64,000 nt of DNA, from assembly GCF_003627095.1 (NCBI RefSeq), contig NZ_CP032627.1, positions 2,232,001 through 2,296,000 on the forward strand, in the 5' to 3' direction. The position numbers were made by a program, and so were the translations under genes. Position 1 is the first letter of the stretch. Each line of letters opens with the position of its first letter. This DNA is from Lactococcus allomyrinae. GTDB lineage: Bacteria > Bacillota > Bacilli > Lactobacillales > Streptococcaceae. The notes under the pieces were generated by a model, which was not told the origin of the DNA, made no database searches, and worked only from the letters and a program-made list of their open reading frames with translations. Shown here in pieces: positions 55,456 through 64,000 of this stretch.

Positions 55456-56925
55456 ATGATTAAAGACGCAACTTATTGGGCGGAGCGGATTCGCATAGGA
55501 GAAATCTCAGCAGCAGATTTACTCTCTAAGACTAAAGATAAAATTGAACAACTCAATCCACTTTATAATGCCGTGGTTGCTGACAATATTGATTTAGCAA
55601 AGTCAGACTTGTCAGTCACTCAATCGGGTTTCTTTGCGGGTGTACCATTCGCACTTAAAATGCTTGGACAAAATCATGCTGGGCTGCCGTCTACAGCAAG
55701 TTCTTGTCTATTTGTAGATTCAGTAGCTAGTAGCGATGATAACTATGTGGAAGCTCTGATGAAAGCAGGACTAACACCTTTTGGTCAGACAAATTCACCA
55801 GAGTTTGGCTTTAAAAACATTTCGGACTCTAGGCTTTATGGTGATACGCGTAATGTATGGAATCCAGCTTATTATTCGGGAGGCTCATCTGGTGGTGCAG
55901 CATCCGCAGTAGCTTCTGGAATGTTCCCGATGGCTGGAGCTTCTGATGGTGGTGGTTCAATTAGAATTCCAGCTTCTTTTTCTGGTTTGATTGGACTGAA
56001 AATGACACGAGGACGTATGCCACAAGGCCCATCGGGCTATCGTGGTTGGCAAGGAGCTTCTATTTCGGGTAGTCTGGCAGTTTCTGTGCGTGATGTGGCA
56101 AATTTTGTTGCAGAAATGCAAACTTTACAAGAAGCGCAGCCTTATCCAGCACAATTACTTGATGAAAAGGTACTGACAGAATTATCAGTACCACCAAGAA
56201 GATTAAAAATTGCTATTTCCTTTGGTAGCCCTATTAAGGGGATAAAAATCTCAGAAACTTCAAAGAATGCCTTAAAAAAATCAATTAATTTTTTAGAAAA
56301 GCAAGGGCATGAAGTGACAGAAATTAATTTTCCGCTTGATGCGCGCGGCTTGATACAGTCGTATTATCGCATGAATGCAGCTGAAACGATTGCTATGCTT
56401 GAACCATGGGAAAAAGCATCTGGACGAAAAATCACAAAAAATGATGTTGAATTGCTTACCTATGCACTTTTAGAAGCTGGTCGAAAAGCACCTGTATCCA
56501 GTTATATCAATGCTTTGGACGAATGGGATTTGGCGGCAGCAACTTTTGAAGAAAAGATTTTTAATCAATTTGACCTTTTTATTACACCGACAACAGCCAA
56601 AACAGCTCCCAAAATTGGTGAAGCGTTGATGTCGACAGAAATCTTAGAAAAAATGACACACATTGCGCAATATGATTTTGAACAACAGATAAAAATCATT
56701 GAAGAAGCATTTGAGAGGTCACTGACCTTTACACCTTACAATTTTATCAGTAATCTGACAGGTCAACCCGCACTTTCTCTGCCTGTCTATGTAGAAGAAA
56801 CCACGAATTTACCACAGGGAGTGCAACTTTGGGGGCCTAAAAATTCAGAGCTTTTACTTTTACAATTAGCGTTGGAATTTGAAAAACATGGACAATTCAT
56901 ACTTCCAGAAGCTTATAAAATATAA
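55456..56925 (+). CDS. amidase-signature family protein (second GatA-like amidase)
   Basis: 489 residues from ATG 55456; an in-frame ATG at 55414 would add 14 residues and has a weak AAAGAG. Triad: Lys in [23 protein letters not shown] and [13 protein letters not shown]. Differs from GatA in the middle and lacks its tRNA context, so a free amidase on small amides or wall fragments is likely. Placed right after gatCAB, possibly by an old duplication. Own leader with the 17-bp repeat. Confidence 0.87.
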   Translation: MIKDATYWAERIRIGEISAADLLSKTKDKIEQLNPLYNAVVADNIDLAKSDLSVTQSGFFAGVPFALKMLGQNHAGLPSTASSCLFVDSVASSDDNYVEALMKAGLTPFGQTNSPEFGFKNISDSRLYGDTRNVWNPAYYSGGSSGGAASAVASGMFPMAGASDGGGSIRIPASFSGLIGLKMTRGRMPQGPSGYRGWQGASISGSLAVSVRDVANFVAEMQTLQEAQPYPAQLLDEKVLTELSVPPRRLKIAISFGSPIKGIKISETSKNALKKSINFLEKQGHEVTEINFPLDARGLIQSYYRMNAAETIAMLEPWEKASGRKITKNDVELLTYALLEAGRKAPVSSYINALDEWDLAAATFEEKIFNQFDLFITPTTAKTAPKIGEALMSTEILEKMTHIAQYDFEQQIKIIEEAFERSLTFTPYNFISNLTGQPALSLPVYVEETTNLPQGVQLWGPKNSELLLLQLALEFEKHGQFILPEAYKI

Positions 56926-56927
56926 AA

Positions 56928-56956
56928 AACTCTGAAAATTTTCAGAGTTTTTTAAT
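56928..56956. terminator. bidirectional terminator between amidase and MATE genes
   Basis: AAAAAACTCTGAAA and TTTCAGAGTTTTTT are perfectly complementary around AT; it overlaps the MATE stop. Confidence 0.9.
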
Positions 56957-58346
56957 GATGAAAGACGTTACGCAAGGTTTTACGTTTTGGTATGAGCTTC
57001 GCTTTTTCATACAAATCTTGGTTGTTTCTGAAGCGTTTAACCATCTGAATGGTGGTGGGAATTAAAATAGAGGTTGAACCAATCCAAGCCGCTGGATTAC
57101 TTGAGATAATGACGGTGTAATTCAGCAAGAGAACGCCGACAATTGCAACTCCAGCACGCATGAATAACTCAGCAAAACCGCAGAGTGTCGGGATTTTAGC
57201 ATTTCCTAAACCTTGAATCGTCGAGCGGGTCACAAAGAGAATCGCAAGTAGCCAATAGAAGCTACCATTCACAAGATAATAATGGCTAGCCATCTTGATG
57301 ACAGCAGTCTGACTTGCAGAAATGAATGCTGTGGTGAAGTAAAAGTGAGCGAGATTAAGAAGAAGGGCAAAGCCAATAGACCAACCCACTGCGATAGCAA
57401 TTGAGCGCGAAAGTCCTTGATTAATCCGTTTGTATTGTTTGGCGCCATAGTTCTGAGCGCCAAAAGTTGCCATCGCGAGTCCAATAGACATCATCGGAAG
57501 CATAGCGAGCTGGTCTATTTTGGACACGATGGCTTGGGTAGCGACGGCATTTGTTCCCATCTTATTAAGTGCGATTTGTAAAGTGATTGAGCCAATGGCA
57601 ATAATGCTGGATTGAAAACCCATTGGTACAGCGAGTCTTGCATGATGTAGAACCTCTTTTGGGTCATAGCCCAATAAATCCTTAGTAAGATGAAAATCTG
57701 GCACTTTCTTTTTGATATGCCAAAAAAGATAGATAACTGAGATGGCTTGCGCCAGAATGGTTGCGGCACTTGAACCGAGTAGCCCAAGATGGAGGACAAG
57801 AATAGCAAAATACTCCAAACCAATATTTAAAATACTAGCGACAACAAGAGCATACAATGGTGTTTTGGAATCTCCAAGTGCGCGTAAGGCATTGGAGAGG
57901 TAGGCATAGAGATTGGTTGCAATCATACCACCAAGCATGATGGTTAAAAATGTCTTTGCACCAGCAAAAATTTCACTAGGAGTTTGCATCAACTCAAGAA
58001 GAGAGCCGACAAAAATAACAGAGACGATACTCAATAAAATAGAAATCGCAATTGTAAAATAAAGCCCTGTAATATATGATTTTTTGACTGAGTTTTTATC
58101 CTTAGCCCCGAAGCGCTGAGCGGTCAGAATTGTTAGTCCGGCAGTCATGCCTTGAGCAAAGCCGACAATGAGGAAATTGATTGAGCCAGTTGCTCCGACG
58201 GAAGCTAAGGCATCTTTTCCGAGTGTTTGCCCAACAATCAACGTATCAGCGGTATTATAGAGGACCTGGAAGAAGTTTCCTAAAAGTAGTGGCAAGGTAA
58301 AGGCAATGAGCCCTTTGAGGATATTTCCTTTTGTTAAATCTTTCAT
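56952..58346 (-). CDS. MATE family efflux transporter
   Basis: 464 residues, 12 membrane segments in two six-helix halves. LPLLLGNFFQVLYNTADTLIVGQTLG in helix 1 and GFAQGMTAGLTILTAQRFGAKD are typical of the NorM/DinF superfamily; the second half repeats the pattern. Exports cationic drugs or metabolites using proton or sodium gradients; substrate unknown. Monocistronic. Confidence 0.9.
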   Translation of the reverse strand: MKDLTKGNILKGLIAFTLPLLLGNFFQVLYNTADTLIVGQTLGKDALASVGATGSINFLIVGFAQGMTAGLTILTAQRFGAKDKNSVKKSYITGLYFTIAISILLSIVSVIFVGSLLELMQTPSEIFAGAKTFLTIMLGGMIATNLYAYLSNALRALGDSKTPLYALVVASILNIGLEYFAILVLHLGLLGSSAATILAQAISVIYLFWHIKKKVPDFHLTKDLLGYDPKEVLHHARLAVPMGFQSSIIAIGSITLQIALNKMGTNAVATQAIVSKIDQLAMLPMMSIGLAMATFGAQNYGAKQYKRINQGLSRSIAIAVGWSIGFALLLNLAHFYFTTAFISASQTAVIKMASHYYLVNGSFYWLLAILFVTRSTIQGLGNAKIPTLCGFAELFMRAGVAIVGVLLLNYTVIISSNPAAWIGSTSILIPTTIQMVKRFRNNQDLYEKAKLIPKRKTLRNVFHH

Positions 58347-58490
58347 TTTTCCCTAATTACTAATTTCTCGTATCCACCGAGAAAGCGTTTAAATATGATT
58401 TCTTTATTTTAGACCATTTTGTTTGCTTTTACAAGGGCTTATCTTGATAAAAGCTGAGAAATTAGGGTTTAGTCATAAATATTACAACAA

Positions 58491-58530
58491 AAAAAGCCAG
58501 ACTTCATTATTTGAAGTCTGAGCTTTTACT
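58491..58530 (-). terminator. terminator of the cold-shock gene
   Basis: On the minus strand CAGACTTCA and TGAAGTCTG pair around AATAA, followed by GCTTTTTTTG. Confidence 0.85.
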
Positions 58531-58540
58531 TATATCAGAA

Positions 58541-58738
58541 TTATTTTTCGATATTTACAGCTTGAGGTCCGCGAGGGCCGTCTTCGATATCAAAAGTTAC
58601 TTTTTGACCTTCGTCGAGGGTTTTGAATCCGTCGCCTTGGATAGCTGAGAAGTGTGCAAATACGTCTTTTCCGTCTTCAGCAGTGATGAATCCGAAACCT
58701 TTAGTTGCGTTAAACCATTTTACAGTTCCTTGTGCCAT
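58541..58738 (-). CDS. CspA-family cold-shock protein
   Basis: 65 residues, one cold-shock domain with both RNA-binding motifs, KGFGFI (RNP1) and VFAHF (RNP2). RNA chaperone. Start at 58738 ([10 protein letters not shown]) with AAAGGATG upstream; the open frame further upstream is leader. Codon use is optimised, suggesting high expression. Divergent from the 5-FCL gene. Confidence 0.96.
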   Translation of the reverse strand: MAQGTVKWFNATKGFGFITAEDGKDVFAHFSAIQGDGFKTLDEGQKVTFDIEDGPRGPQAVNIEK

Positions 58739-58835
58739 TTTGTTACATCCTTTCTGTAAATTATAAATCTTATTTTGGGAAAAGAATGGAACAAATGTTA
58801 CAATCATGATTCTAAAACAAAAACTTACAGCTTTA

Positions 58836-58851
58836 TGATACCATAGTTAGT
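58836..58851 (+). promoter_or_regulatory. extended -10 promoter of the 5-FCL gene, near-leaderless
   Basis: TGA-TACCAT (58836-58844) ends 7 nt before ATG 58852; no Shine-Dalgarno. Confidence 0.45.
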
Positions 58852-59376
58852 ATGGAAAATAAAGTGTTAATTCGCAAAAAAATGATAAATTTACTAAATA
58901 ATTTTTCTATTGACGAAAAAAAGCGGCAAACTGATGAGATTTTATCAGTATTGATGGCTTCAAAAACATGGCAAAATGCTGATAAAATCGCACTTTACAT
59001 GGCAACATCGATGGAATTTGATTTGTCAAGACTGTTTGAGGTAACTGACAAGGAAATTTTGATTCCTAAATGTTTGCCTAAACGCCAGATGATTTTTGCA
59101 AAGTATGACACGGAACATTTGGTTCACTCAAATTTTGGACTAATGGAGCCAGATTCAATGGACGAAGTTATTCCAGACCTGATTGTTGTTCCTGGTTTGG
59201 CATGGAACGAGCAGGGGTATCGTATTGGATTTGGTGGAGGTTACTATGACCGTTATTTGTCAAGATTTGAGGGCTCAACAGTGTCTGTGATTTATGATTT
59301 TCAAAAAGTAGATTTTACACCAGAAGTGCATGATATTGCAGTTCATGAAGTTTTTACCGCTGCAAGAAAGGATTAG
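58852..59376 (+). CDS. 5-formyltetrahydrofolate cyclo-ligase
   Basis: 174 residues, standard length. Converts 5-formyl-THF to 5,10-methenyl-THF with ATP. Basic N-terminus (LIRKKMINLLNNFSIDEKKRQ), VVPGLAWNEQGYRIGFGGGYYDRYLSR as the ATP/substrate loop. Followed by the rhomboid gene, the usual pairing in lactic acid bacteria (YgfA/YqgN with YqgP-like protease). Confidence 0.93.
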   Translation: MENKVLIRKKMINLLNNFSIDEKKRQTDEILSVLMASKTWQNADKIALYMATSMEFDLSRLFEVTDKEILIPKCLPKRQMIFAKYDTEHLVHSNFGLMEPDSMDEVIPDLIVVPGLAWNEQGYRIGFGGGYYDRYLSRFEGSTVSVIYDFQKVDFTPEVHDIAVHEVFTAARKD

Positions 59377-59388
59377 AATACAAAAATA

Positions 59389-60081
59389 ATGAATTTAAAT
59401 GACTTTAAACGCGATGTAACTCGCTATAAAGCGACCTATATTCTCGCTTTATTTACGACAATTGTTTGGCTTTGGCAATTTATAAGCTTTGACTCAGCGG
59501 CAACTTCTGGGATTAATTTATTTAATGCTGGCGCTTTATTTGGACCTGCAATTGTGCAAGACCCGACTCAATTGTGGCGACTAGTGACACCAATTTTTGT
59601 TCATATTGGTTGGATGCATTTTCTGATGAATATGTTGACACTTATCTTTATTGGTCGGCAGATTGAGACAATTTTTGGCTCTTTACGATTTACTGCGATT
59701 TACATTTTGGCAGGTGTGTTCGGAAATGCGATGACTTTTTTACTCACACCAAATACTTTATCAGCAGGTGCATCAACCTCTCTTTTTGGCTTGTTCGCTG
59801 CTGTGGCAGGGTTAGGCTTTTTTACAGGGCATCCTTTTCTTAGACAAATCGGGAAAACTTTCGCTGTGTTGATTGTGGCAAATTTACTTTTTAATACTTT
59901 TGATTTGAGCACTATCAATATCTGGGGGCATATTGGCGGAGCGCTGGGTGGGGCTCTTCTTTCTGCTATATTTCCTCCAAAAGCATTCAGACCTTCAATT
60001 CCAGAGCATTATCGCTGGTTTTCGGTGATTGCCTTTGCTTTCTTGCTTATTGCCTTTGTTGGTCTTCCTTTTGTAAGATAA
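59389..60081 (+). CDS. rhomboid family intramembrane serine protease
   Basis: 230 residues, six to seven membrane segments. Catalytic Ser in GASTSLFG (GxSx) and His in WGHIGGALGGAL two helices later; HIGWMHFLMNMLTLIFIGR carries the conserved HxxxN. Cleaves substrates within the membrane. Thirteen bases after 5-FCL, so cotranscribed. Confidence 0.93.
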   Translation: MNLNDFKRDVTRYKATYILALFTTIVWLWQFISFDSAATSGINLFNAGALFGPAIVQDPTQLWRLVTPIFVHIGWMHFLMNMLTLIFIGRQIETIFGSLRFTAIYILAGVFGNAMTFLLTPNTLSAGASTSLFGLFAAVAGLGFFTGHPFLRQIGKTFAVLIVANLLFNTFDLSTINIWGHIGGALGGALLSAIFPPKAFRPSIPEHYRWFSVIAFAFLLIAFVGLPFVR

Positions 60082-60255
60082 GGGGATATTACTGAGGCTG
60101 AATGATATATGAGTTCTGCTTTAACATCCGTTAGGATTTTGTTAGTGGCGATTTTAATAAGTATGACTTTTACTCTTGGAGGAGCTGCAGTAAACGGATA
60201 GTGTAGCGAGTGTAAAGCGTAGAAATTGTTCATCATGGTGCTGTTTCTGCACTGT

Positions 60256-60310
60256 GAAGTTTGCGAAGCGACGTCAATCCATTGTTGATTTTTACAAGGG
60301 ATTAGTTATA
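60256..60310 (+). repeat. BOX-like 55-bp repeat, copy 3
   Basis: GAAGTTTGCGAAGCGACGTC, then AATCCATTGTTG, T run, ACAAGGGATTAG, TATA. The rest of the gap 60082-60481 has no gene; a partial copy (CAATTTCATTGTTGC) is at about 60446. Confidence 0.65.
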
Positions 60311-60481
60311 AAAAACTTATTTCGATGAGGAAAACATGAAAGTGCTTGCAATGCGATTCTAATCTTGCTAAAATTATTCTATAAAACGCAGTAAGTATAA
60401 TGAGTGCTAACTAACATATTGTGACGTTAGCTTTGCATCATGACAGCAATTTCATTGTTGCTTAAAAGTATGGAGAAAGTT

Positions 60482-60913
60482 ATGAAAATTAATAAAACAG
60501 TAGATGCACCACGAGAATTTATTTTTGAAAAAATCATTGATTCTTGTCTTTATGATATTGAAAAAAATACGGGGAAACGTCCAAAAGTTCGCAGCCTAAG
60601 TGGTTATGAATATACGAAAACCTTCGGAAAAAATCAAAAGGGAACGATTAAAATCAATGAATTAACTGACCCAAGTATCTATGAATTTACGACAAAAACG
60701 AATCGTAATACTTTTAAAACACGTTGGGAACTGCACAAGATTGATGACCGTAGCACAGATATTATCATTGAGGAAACTCAAAGCTCAAACGGTACAATAC
60801 AGATGATAAATGATAAATTTGTTGGACTAATTCTTGGACGATTGAAAAAGCGTCAAATGTTGGCGGTTTTGGATAATATCAATCGGGCTTACAATGGAGG
60901 AACAACACGGTAA
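60482..60913 (+). CDS. DUF3284 family protein
   Basis: 143 residues, no membrane segment; the opening VDAPREFIFEKIIDSCLYDIEKNTGK resembles the START-like DUF3284 proteins of lactic acid bacteria. Function unknown; a lipid- or ligand-binding pocket is typical of the fold. ATG 60482 with GGAGAAAG before it; upstream in-frame starts cover that site. Fifteen bases before the VOC gene. Confidence 0.75.
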   Translation: MKINKTVDAPREFIFEKIIDSCLYDIEKNTGKRPKVRSLSGYEYTKTFGKNQKGTIKINELTDPSIYEFTTKTNRNTFKTRWELHKIDDRSTDIIIEETQSSNGTIQMINDKFVGLILGRLKKRQMLAVLDNINRAYNGGTTR

Positions 60914-60928
60914 AGGGGTTTTGAATCA

Positions 60929-61312
60929 ATGAAAATAGAACATATTGGATTAATGGTTCAGGATTTGGAAAAGATGCGTCAGTTTTATGAGCATTATTTT
61001 GAGGCGAGCGCAGGCGAAAAATATCATAATCCTAAAACTACTTTTCAATCTTACTTTTTGAGTTTTGCTGATGGAGCAAGATTGGAAATTGGTACAAAAG
61101 AGAATTCTGTCAGTACTGACAGAAATGTTGTCAGCACGGGTTATGCACATTTGGCTATTTCTGTGGGGTCAAAAGATCGTGTCAATCAACTTGCCCAGCA
61201 GTTTCAAACAGATGGTTTTACGATAAAATCAGGTCCGAGAACAACAGGTGATGGTTATTATGAAGCGGTAGTGCTTGATCCAGAAAAAAATGAAATCGAA
61301 ATTACAATTTAA
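60929..61312 (+). CDS. VOC family (glyoxalase/bleomycin resistance fold) protein
   Basis: 127 residues, two beta-alpha-beta-beta-beta modules. Metal-ligand candidates are His in MKIEHIGLMV, Glu in RLEIGTKE, His in GYAHLAISV and Glu in DPEKNEIEIT, so probably an active metalloenzyme such as a lactoylglutathione lyase-like protein. A perfect 16-bp palindrome (61107-61122) encodes SVSTD in a loop between the modules, an insertion-tolerant place. Confidence 0.88.
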   Translation: MKIEHIGLMVQDLEKMRQFYEHYFEASAGEKYHNPKTTFQSYFLSFADGARLEIGTKENSVSTDRNVVSTGYAHLAISVGSKDRVNQLAQQFQTDGFTIKSGPRTTGDGYYEAVVLDPEKNEIEITI

Positions 61313-61332
61313 AATTATACCTGTATAGAAAT

Positions 61333-61376
61333 GACCAGTCCAAAGATTATTTTTGGAACTGGTTATTATTTTTTAG
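61333..61376 (+). terminator. terminator of the VOC gene
   Basis: ACCAGTCCAAA and TTTGGAACTGGT pair with one bulge, followed by TATTATTTTTT. Confidence 0.75.
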
Positions 61377-61412
61377 CTATACCGAGGAAGAGTTTTAATC
61401 GGCAAAATATTG

Positions 61413-61427
61413 TGTTAAAATGAATTT
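61413..61427 (+). promoter_or_regulatory. extended -10 promoter of the Eis-like gene, leaderless geometry
   Basis: TGT-TAAAAT (61413-61421) ends 6 nt before ATG 61428. Confidence 0.6.
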
Positions 61428-62464
61428 ATGAATACGAATACAAAAGAAAAAAAAGAACTGTTAGATTTGACGATTTATGCTTTCCATAAGCCTTTGACAG
61501 CAGCACGTGAGGCAGCATTCTACAAACTCCTAGAATTTTCAAAAGCTTATCAGCACCGTGAAAGTGAACGACTGACCTCAATGGTCATTGACACGCACTT
61601 TGAAGTTTTTTGGAAAAAGCAACAACTCAAAATGTCAGGAGTTGGTTATGTCGCAAGTTATCCAGAAGCTAGGGGAATGGGGCTATTCGTCAGTTAATGA
61701 CCCAACTTTTGCAGGAAAATTATGAAGCTGGCACGGCTCTTTCTTATCTTGCACCATTTTCTTATCAATTTTATGGTAAATTCGGTTATTCATATGCTTT
61801 TGACCAAAAATCTTATATGATGAAAGCAGTAGATTTTCCTAAAGGTCAAAAAACAAAAGGTGAAATGAAGAGAGAAATGCTGACAGAGTCTGCTATTAGT
61901 GATGATTCTGCTGATTCGCTTTTGTCAGTACTGACAGAAATTCATCAGCAAGCTTACAATCAAGGCTCACTCATTCGTCCACCGCATTTATGGGATTATT
62001 ATTTCAACCACAAGTCTCAGCCGTATTTTGCAATCTATCGTGAAGAGGGGAAGGCTATGGGCTACCTTATTTATGAGTTTTCAGAAATGACTTTTGTTAT
62101 TCGTGAATTGATTTTTTTGACAGAATCCGCAAAGCAAGGCTTATACCATTTTGTTTATAGTCATGCAGGAAGTTTTGATAAGGTGTCGTGGGTTGCTACC
62201 AGCGATACTCAACTTGAGTACGATATGCCAGAGCCAGCGCGTGCAACAATCCAGCTTATTCCTTATATGCAGGCGCGTATCGTAAATTTGCATGAATTTT
62301 TGAAGATAAATGGTCAGCCAAATTTTGCCGCAGAAATCGTAGATGAACTTATCCCAGAAAATAATCAAGTTGTAGGAACAGGACACCCAGAGAAAATGAC
62401 AATAGGTGAATTTACAGCAAAAGTATTACGCGAAAATCATGCCATTCTTCGTGAATATTTTTAA
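61428..62464 (+). pseudogene. Eis-like GNAT acetyltransferase, frameshifted
   Basis: The frame from 61428 gives 82 residues of a GNAT domain ending GVGYVASYPEARG, then shifts and stops at 61697. The continuation from 61697 (QLMTQLLQENYEAGTALSYLAPFSYQFYGKFGYSYAF) has the second half of motif A, a second GNAT-like part and an SCP2-like tail (MQARIVNLHEFLKING), the Eis layout. One more A in GGGGAATGG (61674-61682) restores EARGNGAIRQLM and 345 residues. A perfect palindrome copy lies at 61922. Pseudogene or sequencing error. Confidence 0.87.
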
Positions 62465-62518
62465 TTAGCAACTATCAACTTTTTTATTGACAAATTCAGG
62501 ATTTTAATTAATTTCGAA

Positions 62519-62557
62519 AATTGAAAAATTCTTTGCTGTTTGAGCGAAGAATTTTTT
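62519..62557 (+). terminator. terminator after the Eis-like gene
   Basis: AAAAATTCTT and AAGAATTTTT pair around a 13-base loop, followed by TTAATT. Confidence 0.75.
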
Positions 62558-62985
62558 TAATTGGCGAGCGAGAAAAATAAGAAACTGATTTTATTGAAAA
62601 GTGTCTAATTTTACATTATTACAAGTATATTACCAAACGATATTGGTATAGTCAGATTTTCGTTGAAGATTAGGAAGCTCAAGAAGAAAGCGCTAAACCT
62701 ATATAAAAATAAGATTTTTGCTGTATTGTTTCAATTTGAGAAACATGTTTTTTTGGCATGGATAACGCTTGCAATTTTGCTTTGAAAACCTTATCATAGA
62801 ATTAAGATTTATTTCAGGTTAAAAATGAAATAAAAAATACATTAGATTTTATAATTGATTTCAGGGTGTTTGAGGTCGAAAAAAAGATAAATTTTAGACT
62901 TTTGTTGGAAGTATGAGTTTACGGTTTTCTATTTTTCATGACGTTAGGGCAAACGCTCTTTACAGCTTAAAGAAAAGGAGAAAAA
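62558..62985 (+). promoter_or_regulatory. mupG upstream region with possible cre sites
   Basis: No gene. TGGATAACGCTTGCAA (62759-62774) and CAAACGCTCTTTA (about 62950-62962) keep the AACGCT core of CcpA cre boxes with mismatches outside it. AAAGGAG at 62974-62980 is the mupG ribosome site. Confidence 0.35.
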
Positions 62986-64000
62986 ATGGGAAAATTAGGA
63001 GTTTCCGTTTATCCAGAACGTTCAACCTTTGAAGCAGATAAAGCCTATCTTGATCTTGCTCATAAATATGGCTTCAAGCGTGTTTTTACTTCATTACTTG
63101 AGATTGATGGTGATAAAGATACTGTCCTTGCAAGTTTTAAAAAAGTTGTAGATTACGCGAATGGACTTGATATGGAAGTGATGGTTGACATCAATCCGAG
63201 TCTATTTAAACAGCTTGATATCAGCTATGATGACCTGAGCTTTTTCCATGAGATGGGGGCAGACGGTGTTCGTCTTGACATCGGATTTACAGGAGCTGAG
63301 GAAGCGCGCATGACACGTAATCCTTATGGCATCAAGATTGAAATCAATATGAGTCAAGGAACAACTTATGTTGATAGTATTATGGATTATTCTCCTGATA
63401 CAGAAAAACTTCTTGGCAGTCACAACTTCTACCCACATCGTTACACAGGACTTGAGTTTAATCACTATGTGAAATGTACAGAGAAGTTTAATGGCTACAA
63501 TCTCAATACAATGGCATTTGTTAATTCTCACGCAGCAACATTTGGACCGTGGCCAACTCAAGATGGACTATGTACCCTTGAAGATCACCGCGACCTTGAC
63601 ATTGCAACACAAGTGAAGCATTACAAACTTCTCGGAGGGATTAATGACGTCACTATCGCTAATGCTTATGCAAGTGAAGAAGAACTGAGAGCAATGAGCG
63701 AAGCATTTAATGCTGCCATGCCAGAACTTAAAGTTGTTCCACGTGAAACGATTACTGAAGCAGAACGTAAATGTCTTTACGAAGCGACTCACAGCTACCG
63801 TGGTGATAAATCAGCCTATATGCTTCGCTCCACCATGACACGTGTTATTTATAAAGACCTTGATTTTCCACCACATGATAATTACACCATTCAACGAGGC
63901 GATGTTATTGTTGACAACAATGGTTATGGGCAATATAAAGGTGAAACCCAAATTGCTCTACGTGAAATGGAAAATGATGGACGTGTGAATGTTGTGGGAC
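62986..64000 (+). CDS. mupG: MupG family 6-phospho-N-acetylmuramidase (DUF871), 3' end outside window
   Basis: 338 codons visible, open to the right edge. MGKLGVSVYPERSTFEADKAYLDLAHKYGFKRVFTSLLE is the family start; a TIM barrel follows with VMVDINPS, GVRLDIGFTG, NFYPHRYTGLE and FVNSHAATFGPWPTQDGLCTLEDHR, then a C-terminal cyclophilin-like domain (VIVDNNGYGQYKGETQIAL). In Staphylococcus MupG hydrolyses MurNAc-6-phosphate disaccharide during cell-wall recycling. Usually next to a PTS EIIBC and MurQ genes, which would lie beyond the edge. ATG with AAAGGAG 5 nt upstream. Confidence 0.92.
   Translation, partial: MGKLGVSVYPERSTFEADKAYLDLAHKYGFKRVFTSLLEIDGDKDTVLASFKKVVDYANGLDMEVMVDINPSLFKQLDISYDDLSFFHEMGADGVRLDIGFTGAEEARMTRNPYGIKIEINMSQGTTYVDSIMDYSPDTEKLLGSHNFYPHRYTGLEFNHYVKCTEKFNGYNLNTMAFVNSHAATFGPWPTQDGLCTLEDHRDLDIATQVKHYKLLGGINDVTIANAYASEEELRAMSEAFNAAMPELKVVPRETITEAERKCLYEATHSYRGDKSAYMLRSTMTRVIYKDLDFPPHDNYTIQRGDVIVDNNGYGQYKGETQIALREMENDGRVNVVG

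Overview
This is a low-GC Gram-positive core-chromosome window, most likely from a Lactococcus outside or at the edge of the L. lactis group. The evidence is gene content and order typical of Streptococcaceae and Lactococcaceae: aminotransferase-codY-gatCAB, rnpA-yidC-khpB-rpmH, ireB-ruvX-DUF1292, secA followed by a DAHP synthase, and ptsHI. AAGGAG ribosome sites and consensus sigma-A promoters agree. I see no prophage, CRISPR array, rRNA operon or intact insertion sequence.

Layout. 1-3.8 kb: acetyltransferase (cut by the left edge), ABC-F ATPase, HIT protein, a small unknown protein and prmA in one run. 3.8-9.8 kb: an ABC exporter with divergent MarR regulator, then rsmE and the (p)ppGpp enzyme rel. 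9.8-15.3 kb: glycosyltransferase, dtd, a TMEM175-type channel, HAD phosphatase, APC permease and plsC. 15.4-21.5 kb: secA, a frameshifted DAHP synthase and ptsHI. 21.5-24 kb: ybaB, tRNA-Leu, a hydrolase, an SMR exporter behind a riboswitch-like leader, and tRNA-Ser. 24-28.9 kb: argGH, then an MFS exporter (frameshifted) with divergent TetR. 29-31.8 kb: rnpA-yidC-khpB-rpmH. 32-38 kb: aldo/keto reductase, ireB-ruvX-DUF1292, GNAT, and two SDR genes with divergent TetR. 38-45.9 kb: a eukaryote-like glycogen branching enzyme, an unknown protein, tRNA-Thr, tgt, DUF975, MFS and a CoA-binding protein. 45.9-49.5 kb: a membrane-anchored nuclease and three unknown membrane proteins. 49.7-56.9 kb: aminotransferase, codY, gatCAB and an amidase. 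57-64 kb: MATE, cold-shock protein, 5-FCL, rhomboid, DUF3284, VOC, a frameshifted acetyltransferase and the start of mupG.

The most striking signal is not a gene. A palindrome built from TGTCAG and CTGACA is scattered over the whole window, with more than 25 paired copies plus many half sites. Between genes it often takes an 18-bp form, in several places followed by a T run so that it makes a terminator stem. Inside genes it takes a 16-bp form and sits only in the two reading frames that avoid a stop, where it encodes LSxLT or SVSxD. That distribution resembles the DNA uptake sequences of Neisseria and Pasteurellaceae. I know of no such system described in lactococci, but could not check.

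Other notable points: five genes have an extended -10 box ending 6-7 nt before the start codon and so look leaderless; three divergent regulator/transporter or regulator/enzyme pairs have operators laid over consensus promoters; several further families of structured intergenic repeats occur; and three genes are each broken by one missing base in a short homopolymer, which suggests sequencing error rather than three independent pseudogenes.
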